Shown: in pieces, positions 36,429-46,558 of the stretch | Layout: every line of letters begins with the position of its first letter | Position numbering within the stretch: the stretch's first letter is position 1 | NCBI GenBank assembly: GCA_013368315.1 | Contig: JAACJM010000137.1 | Span: forward strand, 124,001-188,000 | Source: Tetrapyrgos nigripes | Taxonomy: Eukaryota > Basidiomycota > Agaricomycetes > Agaricales > Campanellaceae | Reading direction: 5' to 3' | Length of the DNA stretch: 64,000 nucleotides | The notes under the pieces: model-generated | Databases searched by the model: none | What the model saw: only the letters and a program-made list of their open reading frames with translations | Told to the model about the DNA's origin: nothing | Position numbers and translations under genes: made by a program

Positions 36429-37320
36429 ATATATATATTTTACTCTCATTTCTCTGTCGGTGTTTTGAGAACTACCGTGCGGCACGGAATTGTCCCTTGC
36501 TCCTCGTCTCACCTCCCGTAAATGACCCACCCTGAGCTAATTCATGAGACTCGGAGTCCTAGCTCTTTGGTTGATGCAAGGCCCCACTCCTTTTCCAGCC
36601 TCGAATGCGGTTGGAACGCATGCAATTAATGGCTCATAATTTTCACAAGGAACCCGCAAGATAAGAGACTGTGGAAGAGGGTATGAGGTTAGGTTGCCGG
36701 TATTGAGCTACTGTTGCATCAGTCTTTTTCCGATTTCCTCTCACCATGCTGCTTTTATGAGCGAAGTTTCTTTTTAAGCACCGTAAGTAATCTGGTCTTA
36801 GCTTAGACATGGTGGAGCAGTTATTGACTCCGAGCAGAAGCCAGCGACCGAAACGAAAATAGGGTGCGGAAGATTGACTCATGGGACAGAATATGTTATG
36901 AGAGTAAGTAATTGCGACATTGTTAGACACTCGGAGGCTTGGCAAGGTTTCTCAGGAGCCACTGGCTCCACTGCGTTCATCATGCTGCATTGAGACCCGT
37001 CGGTCGAACATGATTATGACTCGCTGACTCCCATGTCAAAGCCTCTTTTCCTGGACAGCACCGCACTTCATTGGGAACATGCTCCGTAGTATCTAAGTTT
37101 GGGACTGAAAAGGGAAAGCTACTTTAAAAGCAGCCAAACCTTCGCAAAATTTCACTACGATTCCAAGTGTCAAAGCCACCAGGTATGCATACATCTTGTT
37201 AGTGACTATTTGCGCTCATTCTTTGCTTTCAGAACTTCTCCCGTACGTTTGACTGCTTCTTCATCGCTCATAGACGGTTTATCGTTCTCATTAGGACGAT
37301 AGCAGAGATCATTATCGAAA
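36429..37320. other. Intergenic
   Basis: An (AT)n microsatellite follows the element at 36421-36440. Beyond it no gene is supported; the 36643-36945 minus-strand frame is unrecognised. Confidence 0.35.
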
Positions 37321-38188
37321 ATGAAGCTTACAGCCTTTGACAACGTCTCCTTGCTCCTCGTAATGACGATCGCAATCTTGGCGATCCAAGTCAATGCCAG
37401 TCCAAAGCCCCAGTTTACTCCCCCTCCTGGTGAGTATAGTTGATATGCTATGCCCATGTTTCATTTTATCAATCAGTTGTTAGGGGGAGCCGGCGTTGTA
37501 GCTCGATGGGATTTCTGGGCACTAGTCCTCCTTTTTGTGATTGCAACTGTCGTAACGGTGATGGATCTCATTGCCAACGCGTCAATCCTCTACAATACGT
37601 TTGGCCTGGGTGGTCTTCATCCCGGTCTTTCTAAGCTCCAGATTCATAGGTTCAACATATCTATGCAGTACGTTTTTTTGTTTATATCTGTGGTTGCAAT
37701 GAATGAACTCTTGTAGGATGCTGGCTAGAAAGAATGGATCCCGATGCCAAAGGATTGGATGACACCAGGAGGCGATACCGGACAGTTATTGCCTTGATGT
37801 AAGTATTAGTGAGATATTGGCAAAATTCCTGGTAACTAATTGTCATATCGTCAGTGTTGAATCAGGACTACTATATCCAGTTTCTGTCATTGTCTTTGAG
37901 ATCATCCTTCACGTTGTAACATTATTCCCCAGCCTCTACCCTCTGATGACTACCCTGGCCGTGAGTGCTTAGCTATCTTCACATTCATAAAATTAACTCT
38001 TATTATTCTAGGGGATGGCTCCCACTCCTATCATTGTCCGAGTTCACCTAGGCATCAGCGTTAATACGCTGGGTGAAGGCGTCAACAGCTTGAATCTTAC
38101 CGCCCAAAACGGTGGTCTCCGGGGGCCAGGTAGCTCAGGATCTGATGGCAACAGCATCGCGAAAAGAGACGAAGAGCATGCTGTTTGA
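37321..38188 (+). pseudogene. Signal-peptide exon followed by the last helices of a 7TM protein (chimeric or decayed)
   Basis: Exon 1 at 37321 encodes a secretory signal, MKLTAFDNVSLLLVMTIAIL then AIQVNASPKPQFTPPPG. Splicing to the acceptor GTTAG gives GAGVVARWDFWALVLLFVIA and TVVTVMDLIANASILYNTF, a membrane segment. The following exons carry the family block DTRRRYRTVIALIVESGLLY with PVSVIVFEII, then AGMAPTPIIVRVHLGISVN and a tail to TGA at 38186-38188. That block is the end of a mushroom 7TM family related to the gene at 10 kb. The junction between the membrane exon and the RMDPDAKGLD exon does not keep frame with any donor I tried, and helices 1-4 are missing, so I read it as a 5'-truncated 7TM gene joined to a small-secreted-protein exon. 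Confidence 0.45.
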
Positions 38189-38939
38189 AAAATCGGTAAA
38201 GCAGTTATAATTTAAAATATTAGCCCTAACAGAAACAGGATCTATCAGACTGGGTAATAAACCAACGTGCAGAATGAACAATATATTAGCTGTGTGGTGA
38301 CCATCCATCTACCACTCATTCTTCTCCTACTGCTCGCACACAGACTTGTCATATGCCAGGTTCCACTCCCGCGCACTTCCTCTATTTGCCCAGCGCTCCC
38401 ATCTTAAAATATCCCTCAATATCTTTTACTTGTTTTACGTCTCTTCTTAGAGATCTCTTTGTACCTGTCCCGCACCCTTCTTACATTCCAGAACCAATGC
38501 TACAAGTTCTCCCTGAGATCACGTTGCATCCATTTCGCTCCAGTTTTTATCAATTCGAGCAGCAGTCAGGTTAATCAGATGATAGTCCAAGACTTCGAGT
38601 TGGAGATAACGACGAGAAGAATAATTCAAGTTCCCTTGAAAACGAGTGAGCCTCAAGATAGGTTTCGAGGAGAAGACGAAGGACCTCAGGACTCGGCAGA
38701 TCGCACACAGAGGATTGCATTACTGGAAATTGTAAACTGAAGTCCCGACAGGTCATATACGAGCTAAAGGAATGGTGTCCGGAGTTTTCAGCAGCGCCGT
38801 TCGATGTACAGTATTTGTTATACAAAGCTGCTATAAGGACAGAGAGGTCTGAGGGAGGTTTGCGGTTGATAAATTTAAAAAATGAAAAAATAAGCAAGTC
38901 TATGCTGGCTCGTGGTTAATGCGTAAAAGGTTCTGTCCT

Positions 38940-39198
38940 TCAACAGTTCCAGGGACCGCACGAAGGATCACCCCTACTACATACGCAGGCATCTTCAAGG
39001 TTCAAAATCAGCCAAATGGTCCAAGAGGTCATCCATAAAATGTATGAAATAAAACTCACGTTGCCGAGGTACAACTGGCATAGCACTTGCTTGAGGCATA
39101 TGCAGGGATAAAATGGTGACCACCCCGAAGACGAGAAAGGCGATGACTACGCTTGGGAGACGTAGAGCCTGTGCGGAGGATGGGTTTGTAATCTGCAT
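38940..39198 (-). CDS. Cysteine-rich small secreted protein, 63 aa
   Basis: Minus strand, two exons: 39060-39198 and 38940-38992, with a GTGAGT donor and TTGAAG acceptor. Exon 1 gives a hydrophobic leader (RLPSVVIAFLVFGVVTILSL) followed by HMPQASAMPVVPRQ, where ASA-MP is a plausible signal cleavage site. Exon 2 adds HACVCSRGDPSCGPWNC and a stop. The predicted mature end carries four cysteines in 17 residues (CxC...C...C), so it could be disulphide-bonded. Effector-like small secreted proteins of this kind are common in mushrooms and rarely conserved. A KR/QR-type processing site is not evident. The gene rests on signal peptide plus in-frame junction. Confidence 0.5.
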
Positions 39199-40404
39199 GA
39201 TGGCGGAGTTCTGGGATGCGTAAAAAATTCCTGAATTTATTGTCAGTTGATATCAGCTTAGAAAGTGCTCACCTCGATGACCTCGATGAGAGACTGAGAG
39301 TAGTCCATGGTCTTATGTACGCCTGGGCTGGCAGAAGTCTAATTCACTGTTAGGCTATGCGACACCAAGTCCGAGTTCTTCAAGTTCGGTACTGTCAAAT
39401 GAACATTGCCTCAGCAGATCACATACCTCATCCCGTCTTAATGTATCATTCGCCAGAGTGCAAGCTCGATATTGTTAAAAAAACCATTGCCTCAGGCACC
39501 TTCATAGTACATACCTCTTCTCGTCTCGATGTATCATTTAACTGTACGGCACAAAATAAGGGGAAATTAGTCCTAAGGAGTTGATTATATTATTCAATTT
39601 TGATAGTCCAGAGAACTGATCCTGATGATGCGCTATGGCATTGATCATAAAGGAACTTGAAGAGAACCGGAGTGGGAAATGTTGATAAGTATATTGGCAG
39701 TACCAAGCCAGCGTAAATGTAGTCTGTAGAGATTTAGACGGAGTTGATGATCACTTTCGGTCATGAACGCGGAAGGATAACAAGCAGCCTTGCATTTGTA
39801 GATGATTGATCCCTCTACTCCTTATCAGTACTAGTAGAGGCTGTTCATCAATAGGCACTTATCGTTTAACCCCAGATGCATACCTAGGAATAAGTATGAT
39901 GGCTCGAACATCACGCAGCACTCGACAAGGTGGCTATTGCATCAGCTAAGACATTAGTTACAGTATGTGATCCCGCTGTGCGGACCTGAATATTCTTGGG
40001 ATCGACGTACGCGTATTATGGACGGAGTACCTTCCCGAAGCAAAGCGACTCCGAGAAAGACGACACAACTGCATCATCCACTTGTGAGCTTTCTCCCTTC
40101 CCAAGTTAGTTATGATGCACTGGGAGCTGTTAGTTCAACTTGCACCCTATAGGGTACCAATATCCGTATACCAGTGGAGTGACCCCAGAACCCATATAGG
40201 GACATTCACGGGTTGCGTCCGGCCTGGCTAGCTTGCGGCCATGTAGGTATATCGGTGGGGATTAGGACGGTGTGCTACCCATCAAGCGGCACCACTCGGC
40301 AAGCCGGAGTTAGCCCCAAAATGGGATACCGATTGCTTGACCATCGGCCCATCGTTTGATGCGATCTCTGACGCGGACATAGGGCTCATAAGACCGTTCG
40401 CTTA
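39199..40404. other. Intergenic with a short direct repeat
   Basis: No gene. At about 39409-39535 a phrase of roughly 60 bp occurs twice in direct orientation (CATTGCCTCAG ... ACATACCTC, then CGTCT, then ATGTATCATT). 40130-40400 contains TATCC/TATAC phrases vaguely like the satellite on the other side of the transposon. Confidence 0.35.
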
Positions 40405-40530
40405 CAGCGGTTTCAGTATATAATGAGAAACGCCGCGGAATTTTTTTTTTTCACCATGTAATGCGTAGCGCGTACACATGCCTGTTATAGTAATCATCCC
40501 TTGAAACGTTACTGTCATATCCTCATCGAC
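40405..40530. repeat. Left terminal inverted repeat, 126 bp
   Basis: Matches the right repeat over its whole length with only a handful of changes (CACATGCC/CACATACC, CTGTCAT/CTGTTAT, TCATCGAC/TCGTCAAC). It contains a T11-type homopolymer run, and the divergently oriented promoters of both encoded genes presumably lie at its inner edge. Confidence 0.85.
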
Positions 40531-40571
40531 ATTTTGGCTTGCGCGTTGCTACATCTGCTGATCAGTCTGCA

Positions 40572-41695
40572 ATGGGGAACCGGCGTATTAGTGAAGACAT
40601 CAAAGAGTGTGCCCTGAGGTTGTCGGAGTGTGGTTGGGATGTGTCCGACATCTGTTTTGCGCTGGGTATCTCACAGGCAAGTATCTACCGCTGGAAAAGA
40701 GTCTTCGAAACATTTGGCCAGGTCACCAAGCCACCTTCCGGCATACGAGGACGCCCACGAATCATAGGCATTGCTGCGTTCAAGCTTGCAGAAGAAATCT
40801 TCGCGCGGAATAACGACACATATCTAGATGAAGTGCAGTGGTGTCTTGCAGTAGAACTTGACATCGTCGTCTCTATCCCTGCTATACACAACGCCTTACA
40901 GCGAGCTGGCCTTACCAGGAAGCTTCTCGGAAGATAGCCCAGGAACGAGACAAAGAGCGTCACCTGTGGTTACCAAGAGACAGTCCGAACTCAATTTTCG
41001 GGAGAAGGCTACGAGTTTGTTGCTGTCGATGAATCAAGCAAGGACGAACGCACCCTTGTACGACGCTATGGATATTCACCGCGCGGTCAACGAGCCACTG
41101 TTTCTGGTCCATTTGTTCGGGGTACTCGCTATACGCTTGTAGCAGCAATGAGTGTCAAAGGGTATATTGCAGCAAGAGTTGTGGAGGGTTCGTTGGACTC
41201 TGAAGGGTTTTTTGATTTCATAATTGAGGATGTGGTATGTCTACAATGCCTCTATTGTCTGGATTGACCTGATATAAAGCTAGGTGCCGCAAATGAAACC
41301 TTTTCCTGACGTGCAGAGTGTTCTTATCATGGATAATTGTCGCATCCATCATACTGATACGCTCCTTGATATTCTAAACTCGGAAGGTGAGTAAACGAGT
41401 GCTTATCGTCACTCGTTTTTACATGATGATATGTAGGCATCATGCTGCTCTACCTACCACCTTACTCTCCTGATCTGAACCCAATCGAAGAGTCGTTTAG
41501 CACATGTATGTCTTCTCTTTATCATAACCTACTGTTTCTCAACATCAGTTCCCAGGGAAAGCATATTTACGACGCAATGCACACATTATTCAGTATGCAG
41601 ACGATCCGAAGCTTGTATTATTAGAGTCAACAGTTTGTATTACAGGGGATATGGCAACAGCATGGTTTCGTCATGCAGGGTACATCATTGAGTAG
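40572..41695 (+). pseudogene. DDE transposase (IS630/Tc1 type), frame shifted internally
   Basis: Starts MGNRRISEDIKECALRLSEC; the N-terminal part is a helix-turn-helix (CFALGISQASIYRWKRVFET). Then comes LTRKLLG and the frame closes at TAG (40935-40937). The expected continuation RKIAQERDKERH is present one frame away, and the catalytic core resumes in the first frame: FVAVDESSKDERTLVRRYGY (first D), after an intron LIMDNCRIHH (second D), after another intron YLPPYSPDLNPIEESFS (E). A final splice to acceptor TCCCAG gives WKAYLRRNAHIIQYADDPKL to the stop. All three DDE residues are present. Two compensating frame changes between about 40930 and 41010 suggest this copy no longer makes a full transposase, unless an unusual intron lies there. 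Confidence 0.75.
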
Positions 41696-41807
41696 AGTAT
41701 ACAGCTATGAATGTGTAGAAACGGTTTGATCAGGTTATCATACAGAAAGTTGCAGTTACGAAGTGCAATGGTTGAACAAAAAGAAAGTGGTAAGGTACAT
41801 AGAAGCG

Positions 41808-43646
41808 TCACTTGGATGAAACATATTCATCCCAAACACCAGCCTTCACATCACGCAAAAAACGTCTTGTGGATCTCCAGGACTGCAGCCCAAGAGAGCG
41901 CTTGAACCCAACTTCAACCCAGTCATCACGCCCAAGACTAGTGATGGCCGTATTCCCAGGAGTGTAATGGAGGCTCTGCAATCGCACCTGATGCTCGCTT
42001 ATGTCGTAATACTCGCAGAACTTGTCCAGGGACACACGGACCTTCTTGACCGGAGAATTAGGAACGAACGGAGGGGCAGAGGTGTGGACAAATGGAATCA
42101 TAGGAGGTTGGGAAGTAAACATGAAGGGATTGCGAGTTTGTTGCTGGAGCATATTCACAAGGAGGAGATCATAGAGTTGCTCACGAGAATTGTTCGAACT
42201 AGTGGCTTGAGTGTCAGCAAAAGTTGTGGCAGATGGTCCAGGAACAGGGTCAGTCGTCTTGGGTTTCTTCAAGCAGAACTTGACATCAAATGATGGGGCA
42301 GTGATAGGAGGATTGTCGTAGTCAACTCCCAGTGTACCACGAGTCTGTTTCAGACATTAGAGTTATAGAGTGAGAAATAGAAGAAACGGAAAACATACAA
42401 TGTGTGATGCCCAGCTGCTCAGGCGTGCCGCGTAGGTCATTCAGCTCCCATACTGATCCTGCTGAGTTTGTGTATGTGAGCTGATCTGGATAGAGATGGT
42501 TTTTCTTTTGGGAATAGATTTCGCGAAGCTTGTCAACGACTGGTTTGTTCTTGGCATCAAACGATAGCTGCAGTCATTTATGAGCCGATGAGTACAGTGC
42601 GATAATAGAAACTGACCTTCTGGGTTGCAACACTTGTAGCTGCTTCAGGCACCTCCACTGATGCATAGTCAAAGACAGGTGCATCGTCAATATCAGGATT
42701 GCCTGTCTCCCAGAACTATGCAGAAAATAAGATAAATGTCAAACACAGAAAAAGAGTAAAACATGTACAATATCCTGCTTTTGAGCATCCTTGGCTGGAG
42801 GATCCATGGTAAGGATAACCGAATATCCCTGCTTCTCGGTCCTGTAGGTGAAATCCTTCAAAAAAGCCTGATACCCAATCTCGTTACCAATAACTGCATC
42901 TCGGCTGGGCTGGCCCTTTGCTGCACGATACATGATGCTGGACTCTGGAAGCTGGGATACACGACAAGGCAAGGTCTTTGCGACAGCAACCAAGAAGACG
43001 GCATAAGAGTCCGTTGTCTTGATGGTGAACGGTGGGCATACGACAAAATTGGGGGGTGGTGCTTTGCTTTTACCAGCTGCAGGTGGAGGTGTATTCTTGC
43101 GAACGTTGATAGTGATGGTGAGAGTTCGGATGGGAATTGAGGGCTCAGATTCCTCAGCGCTGGGTGTAATGCTCTTTTTGAGTGTCTTGCGTCGCTTTGG
43201 AGGAGGCTTGGACTCCATGTCACTGTCAGTGTCGCCTGTCTCTTGGGTTTGCTTCTTCTGAGCAGCTGCAGCTCCTTCCTTCTCTGCCTTCAGACGTGCA
43301 CGGCACTCTCGTGCTCGCTGTGCAGCTTTCCTATTCTTCTCGGCCTTTTTATCAGCCTCAGCATCTGTTGGGACCATGGAACTACTAAACGTCGTCACTA
43401 AAACAACACTATTCTCAAAAAAGAGTTATTGAAAAAGCATATAATAGCGCACTGAGGTGTCCTTGCTCTGCCGCTTTGACTACTAACGGGACCACTTCTT
43501 CGGAGCTCTCTTGCAGCTTGAGGATCCGCCATTATCTCATCGATCTCTTCGGGAGTCAAATCGTAGTGTTCTGGGTCGGGAGGGCCAAGTTCCATCTCTT
43601 CGGAAGTCAAATCATAGTGTTCTGAGTCAAGAGGGCCAAGTTCCAT
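41808..43646 (-). CDS. Transposon-borne accessory protein (bZIP-like basic region, SAM-like C-terminus)
   Basis: Minus strand, about five exons (first 43488-43646 or a few bases longer, second about 43396-42763, then exons around 42714-42616, 42569-42402 and 42342-41808). The N-terminus has two copies of a 19-residue acidic repeat (MELGPLDSEHYDLTSEE). Exon 2 opens with DAEADKKAEKNRKAAQRARE and CRARLKAEK; NxxAAxxxR fits a bZIP basic region, though no clear leucine zipper follows. A Lys-rich nuclear-signal-like patch (PPPKRRKTLKK) comes next. The middle is unknown. The C-terminal 70 residues (VSLDKFCEYYDISEHQVRLQ ... GRDDWVEVGFKRSLGLQSW) look like a SAM-type helical domain. Every exon is open, unlike the transposase. 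Role unknown: DNA binding, transposition control or a captured host regulator. The exon 1-2 junction is the least certain. Confidence 0.7.
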
Positions 43647-43654
43647 GTTGCAGA

Positions 43655-43780
43655 GTTGACGAGGATATAACAGTAACGTTTCAAGGGATGATTACTATAA
43701 CAGGTATGTGTACGCGCTACGCATTACATGGTGAAAAAAAAAAATTCCGCGGCGTTTCTCATTATATACTGAAACCGCTG
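43655..43780. repeat. Right terminal inverted repeat, 126 bp
   Basis: Reverse complement of the left repeat, ending CCGCTG before TA. The start codon of the accessory gene (43646) lies only 9 bp inside it, so the promoter of that gene must be within the repeat or outside the element. Confidence 0.85.
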
Positions 43781-43782
43781 TA

Positions 43783-45900
43783 ATACAGACATACCGTCGG
43801 CTGAATGACGGCGATCTGCAGGGGATTGGCGCCATTTGGCATATATGTATATGATGGGGCATGATATATGTATATCATATTGGCAGTGTTTTTGGCCTTG
43901 ACGGAGGGGTATGCACTAAGAGGGAGTATACTGTAGGCATAGCGCAATCCATAGAACTGTTTGCTTAGTCCAGATATACCGCCGGATGGAGGACGACATG
44001 ACATTGCAGCCCGTTGGCATATATGTATATGGTGTGCAATGACGTATATGTCATTGCTCACGATTAAGAGCGCCGGAAGCGCAAACAGTTCATGCGCGAT
44101 CGAGGCCTTTGTGGCATATATGTATATAATACAGGCAGCCCAGTGACTACCCAAGGTTAAACCTGTAATCTTTAGTACCAATGACGAAATGCAAAGGGTT
44201 AGAATATATCTATATGCGAGATAGATTTTGGTTGATGCTGGAGTGTGGATAGCCGGTATCCCTATATCGGCCCATGGGCCTATGTCGTCCGAGTAGTTTA
44301 CAATACAGGCAGCCCAGTAGCCACCCAGGCGTGAGCATGTATTTTTTAGTAAGGAATACATGTATATAGTGGATTGATGTATATATGAGATGGATACTGG
44401 TGGATGGGCGATGTGACAAGGCCAGTATCCCTATATCGGGCCATGAACGTATGTCTTCAAAGTGTATGTTATACAGGCAGCCCAGTGACCACCCAGGCCT
44501 GAGCCAGCTATTTTTTCCGTGAAAATGTCCAAAGCTATAAGCTAGGGATGATACATACATCGGATAGATATTTTTTGATGGTGCAATGTCCAATCGCCGG
44601 TATCCCTATACCGGCCCGGAGATCTATGTAGTCCGAGTAGTGTGTTATACAGGCAGCCAGTGACTAGTGAAGCCCGAAGCCTGAGCCTGCAATGTTCAGC
44701 AATATGTATACAGTTAAAGTTTAGTGACTGGATTTATATAGTTTGGATTGATATATTTATGGTGCAATGCAAATACCCGGTATCCCTATACCGGCCTATG
44801 GAAGTATGTCGTCCAAGTGTGTGGTATACAGGAATCCGAGTGACCACCCAAGCCTGAGCCTTAGCCTGTGACTCTTCCTGATAATGACCAGATGTATATA
44901 GCTATGGGTGATCTATCCGTTAGATAGATATTCGTTGATGGTGCAGTGTGTAATGGCCGGTATCCCTATACCGGCCAATGAACGTATGTCGCTCAAGTGT
45001 GTGTTATACATGTGGCCCAGTGACCACCCAAGTCTGAGCATGAACCTTTAACTCTCCTGACAATGATGAGATTATATAACTATGGGGTTATATCCGTTGA
45101 ATAGATATTTGATGGTGCAATGTGCAATGGCGGTATCCCTATACCGGGCGACAGATGTATGTCGTCCAAGTGTGTGTTATACATGCGGCCCAGTGACCAC
45201 CCAAGCCTGAGCATGAACTGTGACTCTCCCTGATAATGACGAGATGTATATAGCTATGAGTGATATATCCGTTAGATAGATATTCGTTGATGGTGCAATG
45301 TGTAATGACCGGTATCCCCATACCGGGCCATGAACGTATGTCGCGCAAGTGTGTGTCATACATGCCGCCCAGTGACCACCCAAGCCTGAGCATGACCCTT
45401 TAACTCTTCCTGACAATGATGAGATTTCTCTAACTACGGGGGATCTATCTGTTGAATAGATATTTTGATGGTGCAATGTGCAATGGCCGGTATCCCTATA
45501 CCGGGCGACAGATGTATGTCGCCCAAGTGTGAGTTGTACAGGTGGCCCAATGACCACCCAAGCCTGAGCCTGAGTGTTTAGCTCTCCCTGATAATGACGA
45601 GATGTATATAGCCATGGGTGTTATATCCGTTAGATAGATATTCGTTGATGGTGCAATGTCCATTGGCCGGTGTCCTTATACCGGACTATGGGTGTATGTC
45701 GCGCAAGTGTGTGTTATGCAGGCAGCCCAGTGACAACCCAAGACTGAGCCTTACCTTTCGTGATAGTGACGAGATGTATATAGCTAGGGTTAATATGTAC
45801 CTCGGATACATATCTGTTGATGGTGCAATGTCAAATGGCCGGTATCCCTACTCCGGACCAAGGATCTACGTCGTCCGAGTAGTGTGTGATGTGAAATGGT
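43783..45900. repeat. Satellite array with ~177-bp units
   Basis: CCGGTATCCCTATACCGG or a close variant occurs at about 44252, 44421, 44599, 44779, 44955, 45130, 45308, 45487, 45667 and 45838, i.e. at steps of 169-180 bp. Between these hairpins, each unit repeats GTATGTCG(T/C)CCAAGTGTGT, GTTATACAGGCAGCCCAGTG followed by ACCACCCAAGCCTGAGCC, then TAGATAGATATT and GATGGTGCAATGTGCAATGG. The first ~400 bp (43.8-44.15 kb) hold a more diverged relative with GGCATATATGTATATG spaced 177 bp. Open frames in this region are by-products of the periodicity. Function unknown. Confidence 0.88.
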
Positions 45901-46558
45901 CTAAGTAGTATACATAGTAACATTGTGCTTCCACCTTAAGAACAGTAGCGATCCAGTCACATCTGCAATTGCCCATAGTCACTGCCAGTTATACTAGTCT
46001 AAACCTACCGATGTTCCATTTCAGATATCCTGGTAATGTACATAACCAAGTTAGACTGGCGACTCGGACATACGTGTCTCAACCGCAAGTCTAACTTGTG
46101 CCGTGCCCGTTGGGTCAATATCATGGGCGATTAACGTTGTATTTGATCAATCCTTCCATGCCGACCTAAGCTGGCCTAAGCGGTTTGTAGTTGCACGCAT
46201 GGAGCAATCTCGGATCTGTATACATATGTGCGGTTGATAGCACTCTCTTACTCCAGGTCCTGCAGTGATGGTCCGACTCCACTCAGCCACGTGTCTCGTA
46301 TGTCATTTACGTCGACCATTAGGCCATGCCAAGTCCGCGTGAGGACTGAGGACCCGACCGGGCTAGGAAGAGCACGGTTTTGCGTCTGATCGTCTCACCC
46401 AATTTTCCTTGAAATTAGCCATCACCTCTAGATCACGCTTTGGCTCTTGCCTCCCACCCACATCGACGCTATCGCCAGATGACTCCCGAGGTGGTCTCCT
46501 CTCTTGATTGACTTTTCCCCCCACACTTACCTCGTTTTAGGATTCCCTTCAAGACTCT
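45901..46558. other. Intergenic
   Basis: Between the satellite and the gene at 46.56 kb. No repeats or frames of note. A pyrimidine-rich stretch with GTTTTAG (46530-46540) precedes the next ATG. Confidence 0.35.

Larger units (their letters stand above)
40405..43780. mobile_element. IS630/Tc1-type DNA transposon carrying a second gene, 3376 bp
   Basis: Begins CAGCGGTTTCAGTATATAAT and ends with its reverse complement, each flanked by TA (40403-40404 and 43781-43782), the target duplication of the Tc1/mariner superfamily. The inverted repeats are 126 bp and nearly identical. Between them a transposase gene reads rightward and a multi-exon gene reads leftward, so the two are convergent and meet near 41700-41800. 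The near-identity of the long ends suggests recent movement. It sits at the left edge of a satellite array. Confidence 0.85.

Noticed and set aside
41967..43261. Plus-strand frames of 80-125 codons inside the IS630-type element
   Set aside because: They are shadows of the minus-strand accessory gene, whose exons have consensus splice sites and recognisable motifs.
43762..45908. Open frames of 61-199 codons on both strands between 43.8 and 45.9 kb
   Set aside because: They repeat the satellite unit (…LGGHWAACI…) and appear on both strands in step with the period.
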